A stretch of DNA of 7,085 nt from NCBI GenBank assembly GCA_041685075.1, contig JAWLGN010000290.1:1-7085 (forward strand). Direction: 5' to 3'. The notes below the pieces were generated by a model. The model was not told the origin of the DNA. It searched no databases and worked only from the letters and a program-made list of their open reading frames with translations. The translations under genes and the position numbers were made by a program. Source of the stretch: JAMCRM01 sp041685075. Its GTDB lineage: Bacteria; Acidobacteriota; Terriglobia; Bryobacterales; Bryobacteraceae. Positions 1 to 5,476 of this stretch are shown here, piece by piece. How positions within the stretch are numbered: position 1 is the stretch's first letter; every line of letters starts with the position of its first letter.

Positions 1-147
1 CTTCTCGAGGTTCTCGCCGGCTACCGTGATAATATCCCCGGTTTTGCCGTTGGCAGGCTCCACGGTAGTCATTCGCGGCATGGATTGCTGCGCGTAGGCC
101 GCGAGACAAGCGGCCACCATCAGCGACACCACAACAGAGAGTTTCAT
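1..147 (-). CDS. Exported IPT/TIG-like domain protein, N-terminal part (runs off left edge)
   Basis: Only the first 49 codons are in the window; the frame is open to base 1. The start ATG (147-145) follows a GGAGA at 157-153 with five bases between, a good ribosome binding site. Residues 1-19 form a signal peptide: K2, then a hydrophobic run, ending A17-Y18-A19 before Q20. A lipobox-like V11-A12-A13-C14 is an alternative, so a lipoprotein is possible. The mature start contains VEPANGKTGDIITVAGENL, which resembles the opening strand and turn of IPT/TIG immunoglobulin-like domains (pattern: P-x-x-G-x-x-G-x-x-[IV]-T-[IV]-x-G-x-x-[FL]). Such domains occur in bacterial surface and secreted proteins and may act in binding or as spacers. 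The full length and any catalytic domain lie outside the window. It is transcribed divergently from the SDR gene. Confidence 0.75.
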   Translation of the reverse strand, partial: MKLSVVVSLMVAACLAAYAQQSMPRMTTVEPANGKTGDIITVAGENLEK

Positions 148-152
148 CTGAA

Positions 153-157
153 TCTCC
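153..157 (-). promoter_or_regulatory. Ribosome binding site of the IPT/TIG-like gene
   Basis: Read on the minus strand this is GGAGA, five bases before the ATG at 147. It supports that ATG as the start of the left-edge gene. Confidence 0.6.
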
Positions 158-170
158 ATTCGGTACCCTC

Positions 171-199
171 ATGCTATGTCCTGGCGCGGCCAATTTCAA
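171..199 (-). promoter_or_regulatory. Candidate sigma-70-type promoter for the IPT/TIG-like gene
   Basis: On the minus strand TTGAAA (199-194, five of six matches to TTGACA) is followed, after exactly 17 bases, by TAGCAT (176-171, four of six matches to TATAAT). Transcription would begin near 164, giving a leader of about 17 bases that contains the GGAGA ribosome binding site. Position, spacing and direction all fit the left-edge gene. No equally good promoter was seen for the divergent SDR gene in 148-276. Confidence 0.45.
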
Positions 200-263
200 G
201 GGTGAGTTGGGTCCGGTGTCTTCCCGGCCACGCTCTCCGGCCGTTGGTCTATCCTCCAAGAGT

Positions 264-269
264 AGGAGG
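264..269 (+). promoter_or_regulatory. Strong ribosome binding site that sets a TTG start for the SDR gene
   Basis: AGGAGG lies seven bases before the TTG at 277. A TTG at 271 is in the same frame but almost touches the AGGAGG, and longer upstream in-frame starts have no such site and add residues unlike an SDR. This decides the start at 277. Confidence 0.7.
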
Positions 270-276
270 GTTGCGC

Positions 277-1104
277 TTGTTCACGCTCGAAGGAAAGTGC
301 GCCGTCGTCACCGGGGCCGGACGGGGTATCGGACGAGCCATCGCGGAGAAGCTGGCCGCCTCGGGCGCCGCCGTGATGATCAACGACCTGGATGACGGCT
401 GCGCCGCCGAAGCCGAGAGCGCGGTGCGCGCCGCCGGCGGGCGCGCCGAACGCCTGGCCGGCGACGTCACCGCCCCCGGTTTCCCCGATGAACTCGTGCG
501 CGCCGCCCGCGAACGCCTCGGCTCGCTCGACATCATCGTCAACAACGCCGGTTATACCTGGGACAACGTCATCCAGAAAACCACCGACGAGCAGTTCCAG
601 GCCATGCTGGACATCCACGTCGTAGCGCCGTTCCGGATGCTGCGCGCGGCCGCTCCCATCCTGCGGGAGGCGGCCAGGCGCGAGGCGGCCGAAGGGCGGC
701 GCGTGATGCGCAAGGTGGTCAACATCTCCTCGGTTTCAGGCACCGGCGGCAATGCGGGCCAGGTTGCCTACGCGTCGGGGAAGGCCGGCATCCTCGGGCT
801 CACCCGGACGCTGGCCAAGGAGTGGGGGCGCTATAACGTCAACGTGAATGCCGTGGCGTTCGGGCTGATTGAGACCCGCCTGGTGCAGCCGCTCGCGCCG
901 GAGTCCCCGGGGGTAGAGATCGGCGGCCGCAGGATTGTGCTGGGGGTACGCCCGGAAGCGCTCGAACATTTCAAAGCTGTCTGCCCGCTGGGCCGATTGG
1001 GCACGCCCGAGGAAGCCGCCGGCGCGGTGCTGTTCTTCTGTTCCCCGCTTTCGGACTACGTCACCGGCGAAGTGCTCATCTGCGGCGGCGGCCTGCGCTT
1101 CTGA
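277..1104 (+). CDS. Short-chain dehydrogenase/reductase, FabG-like (SDR family oxidoreductase)
   Basis: A 275-residue classical SDR, a usual length for the family, probably a cytosolic NAD(P)-dependent oxidoreductase. The TTG start is chosen from AGGAGG at 264-269 and because the family's N-terminal beta strand (LEGKCAVVTGAGRGIG) begins right there. Visible motifs are the cofactor loop TGAGRGIG at residues 12-19, an acidic residue after strand 2 (D37, which tends to favour NAD over NADP), D63-V64, NNAG at 89-92, and catalytic S152, Y165 and K169 (YASGK). The position that is usually Asn in the Asn-Ser-Tyr-Lys tetrad appears to be H114 in LDIHVVAPF. The end (LGRLGTPEEAAGAVLFFCSP, then SDYVTGEVL and a GGG) is the typical FabG-like C-terminus. 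The substrate cannot be read from sequence; annotation as 3-oxoacyl-ACP reductase would be by similarity only. The sugar-isomerase-like gene 64 bases downstream on the same strand makes a sugar or polyol dehydrogenase plausible. Confidence 0.88.
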   Translation: MFTLEGKCAVVTGAGRGIGRAIAEKLAASGAAVMINDLDDGCAAEAESAVRAAGGRAERLAGDVTAPGFPDELVRAARERLGSLDIIVNNAGYTWDNVIQKTTDEQFQAMLDIHVVAPFRMLRAAAPILREAARREAAEGRRVMRKVVNISSVSGTGGNAGQVAYASGKAGILGLTRTLAKEWGRYNVNVNAVAFGLIETRLVQPLAPESPGVEIGGRRIVLGVRPEALEHFKAVCPLGRLGTPEEAAGAVLFFCSPLSDYVTGEVLICGGGLRF

Positions 1105-1168
1105 CCGGCGCGCGGCCTCGCCGTGGTCCTCCTTTGCGCCCGCTCGCCCGGAGTGGCAGAATGTGGGC

Positions 1169-2779
1169 ATGCCCGAAAGCGTGATTCTTGTCGCCAGCGG
1201 AGATCTCCGGCTGTCCGCCAACCAGGTGTGCTGGCCCGCGCAGGAGCGCGTGGAAGCGGCCGTCACTCAAGCCGTCCGCCGTGAAGGATACGAGGTGCGC
1301 CGCGGCCACGCCTGCGACCCGGCCAAGGGCCATGGCTTCATCGACAGCCAGAAGCATGGCCTGGAGGTCTTCTCCAACATCCCGCCCGACGCTCCCCTGA
1401 TGGTGGTCGAAGCGGTCTGGCAATATACTCACCACGTCCTCCCCGGCCTGTATTCACACCGGGGACCCATCCTGACGGTGGCCAACTGGAGCGGCGAGTT
1501 TCCGGGGCTGGTGGGGATGCTCAACCTGAACGGCTCCCTCACCAAGGCGGGGGTTGCCTACTCTACCCTGTGGAGCAAGGACTTCACCGACGAGTTCTTC
1601 CTCTCCGGGCTGCGCCAGTGGCTGGCCGGAAAACCCGTGGTGCACGATACCAGCCACGTGCGCCCGCTTGCGGCACTGCGCCTTCCGGAGCGCGCCGGCG
1701 AACTGGGCGCCCGCCTGGCCGCCGAGTTGCGCCGCAACAAGGCCATCCTGGGGATCTTCGACGAGGGCTGCATGGGGATGTACAACGCCATCATCCCCGA
1801 CGAGCTGCTGCACGAAACCGGCGTCTTCAAGGAACGGCTCAGCCAGTCCGCGCTCTACGCCGAAATGCTGCGCGTGCCCGACGAGGAAGCCCGCGCCGTG
1901 CGCCGCTGGCTGGACGCCCGCGGGATGCGCTTCGTCACCGGGCCGGATCCCGATCGCGACCTCACCGACGAGCAGATCCTGGGCCAGTGCAAGATGTACA
2001 TCGCCGCCCTGCGGATTGCCGACGACTTCGGCTGCGACTCCATCGGCATCCAGTACCAGCAGGGGTTGAAAGACCTGGCCCCTGCTTCGGACCTGGCCGA
2101 GGGGCTGCTCAACAACTCCGACCGGCCGCCGGTAAACGACCGCGAGGGCAAGCGCGTGCTCTACGAAGGCCGCCCGCTGCCGCATTTCAACGAAGTGGAC
2201 GAGTGCGCCGGGCTGGACGCGCTGGTGACCAACCGGGTGTGGACCGCATTGGGCTACGATCCCGAGACCACGTTGCACGATGTGCGCTATGGCGAACCCT
2301 ACCCAGTGGACGGCAAAGAGGAGTTCGTCTGGGTCTTCGAGATTTCGGGAGCGGTGCCGCCGGCGCACCTGGCGGGCGGCTATGCCGGCGCCTCGAGCGA
2401 ACGCCAGCCGCCGATGTTCTTCCGCCTGGGCGGCGGCAGCATCAAGGGCGTCAGCAAACCGGGCGAGGTGGTGTGGAGCCGCGTCTTCGTCGAGAAGGGC
2501 GCTCTGAAAGCCGACCTGGGCCGCGCGCGGGCGGTGGAACTGCCGCGCGAGGAGACCGAGCGCCGCTGGGCCATAACCAACCCCCAATGGCCCATGATGC
2601 ACGCCGTGCTCCCCGGCATTTCGCGCAACCAGTTCATGGCGCGCCACAAGGCCAACCACATCCAGGTGGCCTACGCGCCGGACGCCGAGGCGGCCCAACT
2701 GGCGCTGGCGGCCAAGGCCGCCATGTTCCGCGAACTCGGCATGGAAGTCTTCATCTGCGGCGACGGCACCGGCCTGTAG
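1169..2779 (+). CDS. L-fucose isomerase-like sugar isomerase family protein
   Basis: A 536-residue cytosolic protein without a signal peptide. It resembles the group annotated as fucose isomerase-like in acidobacterial genomes; I recognise it by overall style, not by aligned catalytic residues. Characteristic stretches are VILVASGDLRLSANQVCWPAQ near the start, ILTVANWSGEFPGLVGMLNL and STLWSKDFTDEFF in the N-terminal half, DEGCMGMYNAIIPDELLHE from residue 198, DSIGIQYQQGLKD from 290, and FMARHKANHIQVAYAPD near the end, with H493 and H497 as possible metal or substrate ligands. E. coli FucI is 591 residues and metal-dependent, so this is a shorter relative. Aldose-ketose isomerisation is the family role, but the true sugar is unknown. 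ATG 1169 is preferred. GTG 1163, two codons earlier and in frame, has GGAG at 1150-1153 at a slightly better distance. It probably shares a transcript with the upstream SDR gene. Confidence 0.7.
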   Translation: MPESVILVASGDLRLSANQVCWPAQERVEAAVTQAVRREGYEVRRGHACDPAKGHGFIDSQKHGLEVFSNIPPDAPLMVVEAVWQYTHHVLPGLYSHRGPILTVANWSGEFPGLVGMLNLNGSLTKAGVAYSTLWSKDFTDEFFLSGLRQWLAGKPVVHDTSHVRPLAALRLPERAGELGARLAAELRRNKAILGIFDEGCMGMYNAIIPDELLHETGVFKERLSQSALYAEMLRVPDEEARAVRRWLDARGMRFVTGPDPDRDLTDEQILGQCKMYIAALRIADDFGCDSIGIQYQQGLKDLAPASDLAEGLLNNSDRPPVNDREGKRVLYEGRPLPHFNEVDECAGLDALVTNRVWTALGYDPETTLHDVRYGEPYPVDGKEEFVWVFEISGAVPPAHLAGGYAGASSERQPPMFFRLGGGSIKGVSKPGEVVWSRVFVEKGALKADLGRARAVELPREETERRWAITNPQWPMMHAVLPGISRNQFMARHKANHIQVAYAPDAEAAQLALAAKAAMFRELGMEVFICGDGTGL

Positions 2780-2812
2780 CCGCGCGGGCCGCGTCCGCAG
2801 GAGGCCGGCTGC

Positions 2813-2818
2813 TATAAT
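2813..2818 (+). promoter_or_regulatory. Perfect -10 box of the tRNA-Leu promoter
   Basis: TATAAT occurs 35 bases before the first base of the tRNA, in otherwise very GC-rich sequence. No convincing -35 box lies 16-18 bases upstream (around 2790-2797). Transcription would start near 2825 in a GC-rich stretch, as is common for stable-RNA promoters under stringent control; that last point is inference. Confidence 0.6.
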
Positions 2819-2822
2819 TGGC

Positions 2823-2848
2823 GAGGGCCCGCGCCTTGGCGGGCCCTC
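2823..2848 (+). repeat. Perfect 10-bp inverted repeat (hairpin) in the tRNA-Leu leader
   Basis: GAGGGCCCGC (2823-2832) and GCGGGCCCTC (2839-2848) are exact reverse complements around a six-base loop. The structure begins at the predicted transcription start and ends five bases before the mature tRNA. It is not followed by a T run, so it is not a standard intrinsic terminator for the upstream isomerase gene, although it could slow polymerase there. It may be part of the tRNA precursor removed by RNase P. Confidence 0.7.
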
Positions 2849-2853
2849 CTGCC

Positions 2854-2940
2854 GCGGACGTGGCGAAATTGGCAGACGCGACAGACTTAGGATCTGTTGG
2901 GCGAAAGCCCGTGGGGGTTCAACTCCCCCCGTCCGCACCA
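2854..2940 (+). tRNA. tRNA-Leu, anticodon TAG (UAG), CCA encoded
   Basis: A complete 87-base class II tRNA. The acceptor stem GCGGACG (2854-2860) pairs fully with CGTCCGC (2930-2936), followed by discriminator A2937 and encoded CCA (2938-2940). The anticodon stem ACAGA (2881-2885)/TCTGT (2893-2897) closes the loop CTTAGGA with anticodon TAG at 2888-2890, reading CUA-type leucine codons. The long variable arm GGGC-GAAA-GCCC (2899-2910) is the mark of tRNA-Leu. The T stem GGGGG/CCCCC (2913-2917/2925-2929) encloses TTCAACT. A TATAAT box lies upstream at 2813-2818. The half from the anticodon loop onward is repeated at 4241-4295. Confidence 0.96.
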
Positions 2941-2941
2941 G
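2886..2941 (+). repeat. Direct repeat copy 1 (attL-like, inside the intact tRNA-Leu)
   Basis: Runs from the anticodon loop (CTTAGGA) through the variable arm, T arm, acceptor strand and CCA, plus the following G. It matches 4241-4295 with two substitutions and one single-base length difference. Identity ends sharply on both sides, which marks the repeat limits. Confidence 0.85.
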
Positions 2942-2966
2942 AAATCCGCAGCGTTCTCGCTACGCT

Positions 2967-4199
2967 TCATCGCGCCGGATACGGGCCGAACACCTTCTTT
3001 ACCTGGTGACTCTCCGAGGAGTGGTCAACAACTACAACGCGATAGTCGCCGCCGCCCGGTGACACACGCACCACGATGTGCCCGCCGTCACTCGCCATTT
3101 TTTCGATTCGACTGATCACTTGCCGCACCCCGGGGTGCAGGTCTGTCGCGAACACTTCACGGGGACCCGGATAGAGCCGCGTCGACATCAGCCGGTGCCA
3201 GACGGCAGAGGTCGGGTGGCCGGAGTCCCAGACAGAGAGGAGCCAGACTCGTGGCCGGAGCGCAGCAATGAAGAAAGCGTTCTGGCTATCAATGTATCCG
3301 TGGTGGTTCAGAATGGCGGCATCCACCGGTCCAACGGCCTTTGCCACGGGCGTTTCGACGTCCTGCCACTCCGGGTAGCCGGGAGAGACAACGCCGGGTA
3401 TGTCGCCGCCGCTGTAGAAGTCGAACTTCCCGTAGCTGAGCCGGAATGAAATGCTGCACATGTTCTCGCTAGGCCAGTCCGCGCGTGGCACGTTCTCAAG
3501 CGGCGGGAAGTGGTGCCGGGTCTCCATGCCGACTCCGGTCCAGACTTCTCCGTTGGCACCTACATTACGAAATTCGAAATTGGGGTATGACTTTCTGTCC
3601 CTGCGCAGCACGACCTGATCGTTACGCCCCGGAGTGAAGCGCTCTACCGCTATGCCGTTGTTTTGGGCCTGCCATCTGACAAATGCGCGATAGTTCTGCA
3701 TGGCGGGACTTTCGATGGGCGCCGGGTAGCTATAGCTCGGCCAGCCACGGTCCAGCAGGGTCCCAATGCGAATGTGCTCCCCGACCATCGCCACGCCCGC
3801 GAGCTTGTACGCACCTGAACGGGACGACGGTGAGCCGCTCGACACACCACCGATGTGGTCGTCGTGGAAGTGTGTGAGTATGACGTAGTCGAGCGCGGGT
3901 TGTGGGTCGTGACGCAGGGCGTGGCGGATATGGCGAGTAATCCATTCGCCCCCCGGGCGTGTCGAATCAGGACGGTCCGGGGTATGTCGCGCGGTCTTCA
4001 CTGGCAGTTCCCCGGCGTCCACAAGCAAGGTCGTACCGTCAGGCAGGATAAAAAGCGCAGCATTGCCGCGCCCGGTACTGATCTGGTGGATGTCCAGCAT
4101 GCCGCGCTGCCAAGGTGCGATCTCGCGACCGGCGACATCTTCCGCGCGCGCTCCCGCGATGGCGAAGAGAACCACCAAAAACATCCGTGTCACGTTCAT
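2967..4199 (-). CDS. Exported MBL-fold (metallo-beta-lactamase superfamily) hydrolase, ComEC-like MBL domain
   Basis: A 410-residue protein. Residues 1-19 are a signal peptide (R5, hydrophobic core, cleavage after A17-R18-A19), so it acts outside the cytoplasm. The fold signature is clear: LFILPDGTTLLVDAG near the start of the domain, then H110-F-H112-D113-D114-H115 followed by IGG, the HxHxDH metal motif. Later come GGD with D266, the likely bridging Asp, and NHHG with H299-H300, as in the ComEC/Rec2-related MBL domain. There are no membrane segments beyond the signal, so it is not a full ComEC channel. The substrate is unknown; phosphodiester, lactone and thioester bonds are all possible in this superfamily. 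GGGAG at 4210-4206 lies six bases before the ATG, supporting the start. Composition is less GC-rich than neighbours, and the gene sits alone between tRNA-derived direct repeats, so it was probably acquired by transfer. It converges on the tRNA, its stop lying 27 bases from CCA. Confidence 0.88.
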   Translation of the reverse strand: MNVTRMFLVVLFAIAGARAEDVAGREIAPWQRGMLDIHQISTGRGNAALFILPDGTTLLVDAGELPVKTARHTPDRPDSTRPGGEWITRHIRHALRHDPQPALDYVILTHFHDDHIGGVSSGSPSSRSGAYKLAGVAMVGEHIRIGTLLDRGWPSYSYPAPIESPAMQNYRAFVRWQAQNNGIAVERFTPGRNDQVVLRRDRKSYPNFEFRNVGANGEVWTGVGMETRHHFPPLENVPRADWPSENMCSISFRLSYGKFDFYSGGDIPGVVSPGYPEWQDVETPVAKAVGPVDAAILNHHGYIDSQNAFFIAALRPRVWLLSVWDSGHPTSAVWHRLMSTRLYPGPREVFATDLHPGVRQVISRIEKMASDGGHIVVRVSPGGGDYRVVVVDHSSESHQVKKVFGPYPAR

Positions 4200-4205
4200 G
4201 GTTTA

Positions 4206-4210
4206 CTCCC
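4206..4210 (-). promoter_or_regulatory. Ribosome binding site of the MBL-fold gene
   Basis: Minus-strand GGGAG, six bases before the ATG at 4199, supports this start. No convincing promoter was seen between here and the repeat at 4241-4295. The gene may be read from the amidohydrolase gene upstream on the same strand, whose stop is 118 bases away. Confidence 0.55.
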
Positions 4211-4240
4211 GGTTCCTTCTATCTCCGGCGAGCCTCCTGC

Positions 4241-4295
4241 CTCAGGATCTGTTGAGCGAAAGCCCGTGGGGGTTCAACTCCCCCGTCCGCACCAG
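4241..4295 (+). pseudogene. tRNA-Leu 3' half fragment; direct repeat copy 2 (attR-like)
   Basis: The sequence runs from CTCAGGATCTG in the anticodon loop through the variable arm, T arm and acceptor 3' strand to CCA and a G. Nothing upstream of 4241 resembles the 5' half (no D arm, no acceptor 5' strand), so no tRNA can be made. Differences from the intact copy are T to C within the anticodon, G to A in the variable arm (which breaks a pair of GGGC/GCCC), and one C fewer in the run after TTCAACT, so that acceptor and T stem cannot both form fully. This is decay expected of a displaced, unselected 3' end after element insertion at the tRNA gene. Confidence 0.85.
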
Positions 4296-4317
4296 CCCCA
4301 CGGGCCCGAGCCGCCGC

Positions 4318-5433
4318 TCAGCGTTCCCAGTTCAACAGGCGCAGCGCGTTGGTGCGGTACAGGCTCTCGAGCAACGGGGCGGGCAGTTCCAACCCGTAAT
4401 ACGGCCACCAGATCCGGCCGGGGATGTACTCGTCGGCGCTCTCCAGCAGGCGCCACCAGCCGCGGTACATCTCCGCATCGGCCCCCATGTCGGTCCCGAA
4501 AAGCACGCGGTCCCGGTACTTGGCCAGGAATTTCGCGGCCGCACGCGGCTGGCGCCCGATTTCGTAGTCCCGCGCGGAAATGTCCAGGTACAGATTGGGG
4601 TAGCGGTCGAGCACGCGGCCCAGTGTGGCCAGATCGTTCCCCTGGTTGCTCAGGTGGCAGGCGATGAAAATCGTGCGGGGGTGCTTCTCCAGCATCCGGT
4701 CGCGCGTGGCCAGCAACTCCTCGTACGAGAGCACGTCCTTGCCGAGCTGGTTGAAGTGCTGGAAATCGGGAGTGCGCTCCTGGGTGGGACCCAGCGGACG
4801 CCAGCAGGAAGGATGGTCGGCGATATGCAGGTTCACCGGCAGCTTCAACTCGGCGCACTTCCGCCACAGCGGATCGAGCCGCGCGTCGTCGAAGTGCAGC
4901 CGCTTCCCCCGGGGAAGCCGGGCGCTCTGGATGCCGGAACCCTTATCGGTGATCTCGCCCACGCCGCGCGCGCCCTTGCGGTAGCAGCGCTCCAGCTCCC
5001 GCACAACGCGCTGGGGGTAGTCCGGTGCGTCGATATCGCGGGTATCGAAGGAGCACCACAACTGGAAGCGCGTGGGGTGGCGTGAGAACAGCTCCACCTG
5101 GCGGTCGAACTCCTCCCCGATAGCGCCGGTGAAGACCACGGTGCGCTCGATGCCCACCGCATCCATGGTGCGCACCCACTTGTCCACGTCGGCGGGAGTC
5201 TTGATCTGCGACATGGAGGTATGGGTATGGATGTCAATCACCGGGAAGCGGGCCTTCTCGATGCGGGTCACCGGCACAACCAGCGACGACTCGGGCTTGT
5301 AGTCCTTCAACAGCACCGTGTCCATGGGGCCGGACTGCACCCGGACACCGTATTTCATAACGGGCTTATCCTGCCCGCTCAGCAGGCACGCGGCGGCCAG
5401 CGGCAGCAGTACCGACAAAGTGGAAAAGCGCAT
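4318..5433 (-). CDS. Exported amidohydrolase-2 family (metal-dependent TIM-barrel) hydrolase
   Basis: A 371-residue protein starting MRFSTLSVLLPLAAACLLSGQ: R2, a hydrophobic core and a small-residue junction near G20-Q21 give a Sec signal peptide. A lipoprotein cleaved at C16 is less likely because the lipobox is poor. The mature part is an amidohydrolase-2 barrel (Pfam PF04909 type): D67-I-H69-T-H71 is the strand-1 HxH metal motif, H203 lies in LHIADHP, H260 in ACHLSNQGND and D315 in FGTDMG, in the right order for the metal site. KGARGVGEITDKGSGI and NLYLDISARD also fit the family. Relatives include decarboxylases and lactonases, so the reaction is not fixed. A longer in-frame start at 5592 adds arginine-rich sequence before the signal peptide and overlaps the divergent gene, so 5433 is preferred; an AGGA-type site lies about nine bases upstream. 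High GC, as in the surrounding genes. Confidence 0.87.
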   Translation of the reverse strand: MRFSTLSVLLPLAAACLLSGQDKPVMKYGVRVQSGPMDTVLLKDYKPESSLVVPVTRIEKARFPVIDIHTHTSMSQIKTPADVDKWVRTMDAVGIERTVVFTGAIGEEFDRQVELFSRHPTRFQLWCSFDTRDIDAPDYPQRVVRELERCYRKGARGVGEITDKGSGIQSARLPRGKRLHFDDARLDPLWRKCAELKLPVNLHIADHPSCWRPLGPTQERTPDFQHFNQLGKDVLSYEELLATRDRMLEKHPRTIFIACHLSNQGNDLATLGRVLDRYPNLYLDISARDYEIGRQPRAAAKFLAKYRDRVLFGTDMGADAEMYRGWWRLLESADEYIPGRIWWPYYGLELPAPLLESLYRTNALRLLNWER

Positions 5434-5457
5434 TTCGTTTGGTCCTATCTGTGAGCC

Positions 5458-5466
5458 ATGATAACA
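5458..5466 (-). promoter_or_regulatory. Candidate extended -10 promoter for the amidohydrolase gene
   Basis: On the minus strand the bases read TGTTATCAT: an extended -10 TG, one base, then TATCAT (five of six matches to TATAAT). Transcription would start near 5451, about 18 bases before the amidohydrolase ATG. There is no clear -35 box, which extended -10 promoters can do without. It abuts the Shine-Dalgarno of the divergent gene at 5466-5471. Confidence 0.4.
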
Positions 5467-5471
5467 GGAGG
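5466..5471 (+). promoter_or_regulatory. Ribosome binding site that sets a GTG start at 5477
   Basis: AGGAGG is five bases before the GTG at 5477. An in-frame GTG at 5471 overlaps the last base of this site and cannot be served by it, so 5477 is the better start. Confidence 0.65.
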
Positions 5472-5476
5472 TGCCG

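Larger units (their letters stand above)
2886..4295. mobile_element. Putative small integrated element at tRNA-Leu (one cargo gene, no integrase)
   Basis: The 3' half of the tRNA (2886-2941) and its copy at 4241-4295 bound about 1.3 kb in direct orientation; one repeat plus insert is 1355 bp. An intact tRNA on one side and a displaced 3' piece on the other is what tyrosine recombinases leave after integrating into a tRNA gene (established knowledge). The only gene inside is the MBL-fold hydrolase, whose segment is visibly less GC-rich (33 of 60 at 3241-3300 against 45-46 of 60 in flanking genes). No integrase, excisionase or other mobility gene is present, so this would be a decayed or trans-mobilised element. 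A segmental duplication of the tRNA followed by insertion is the main alternative. Confidence 0.55.

Noticed and set aside
85..276. N-terminal extension of the SDR from an ATG at 85
   Set aside because: It would overlap the divergent gene and its promoter, and it adds non-SDR sequence; AGGAGG plus TTG at 277 matches the family start.
2792..2799. CGTCCGCA identical to the tRNA acceptor 3' strand, upstream of the -10 box
   Set aside because: Eight bases is too short in such GC-rich DNA to claim a third repeat copy, and it lies outside the predicted transcript.
1570..2817. Long plus-strand open frame (415 codons) overlapping the isomerase gene in another phase
   Set aside because: Arg/Pro/Gly-rich shadow translation produced by GC bias; no recognisable motif.
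1454..2938. Long minus-strand open frame (494 codons) opposite the isomerase gene and the tRNA
   Set aside because: It is the complement of a convincing gene and of a tRNA in GC-rich DNA, its protein is low-complexity (His/Ala/Gly-rich), and it shows no motif or ribosome site.
3078..3449. Plus-strand open frame inside the MBL-fold gene
   Set aside because: Shadow of a gene with clear catalytic motifs on the other strand.
4241..4295. A second working tRNA-Leu
   Set aside because: There is no 5' half, no D arm and no promoter, and the acceptor strand is damaged; it is only a fragment.
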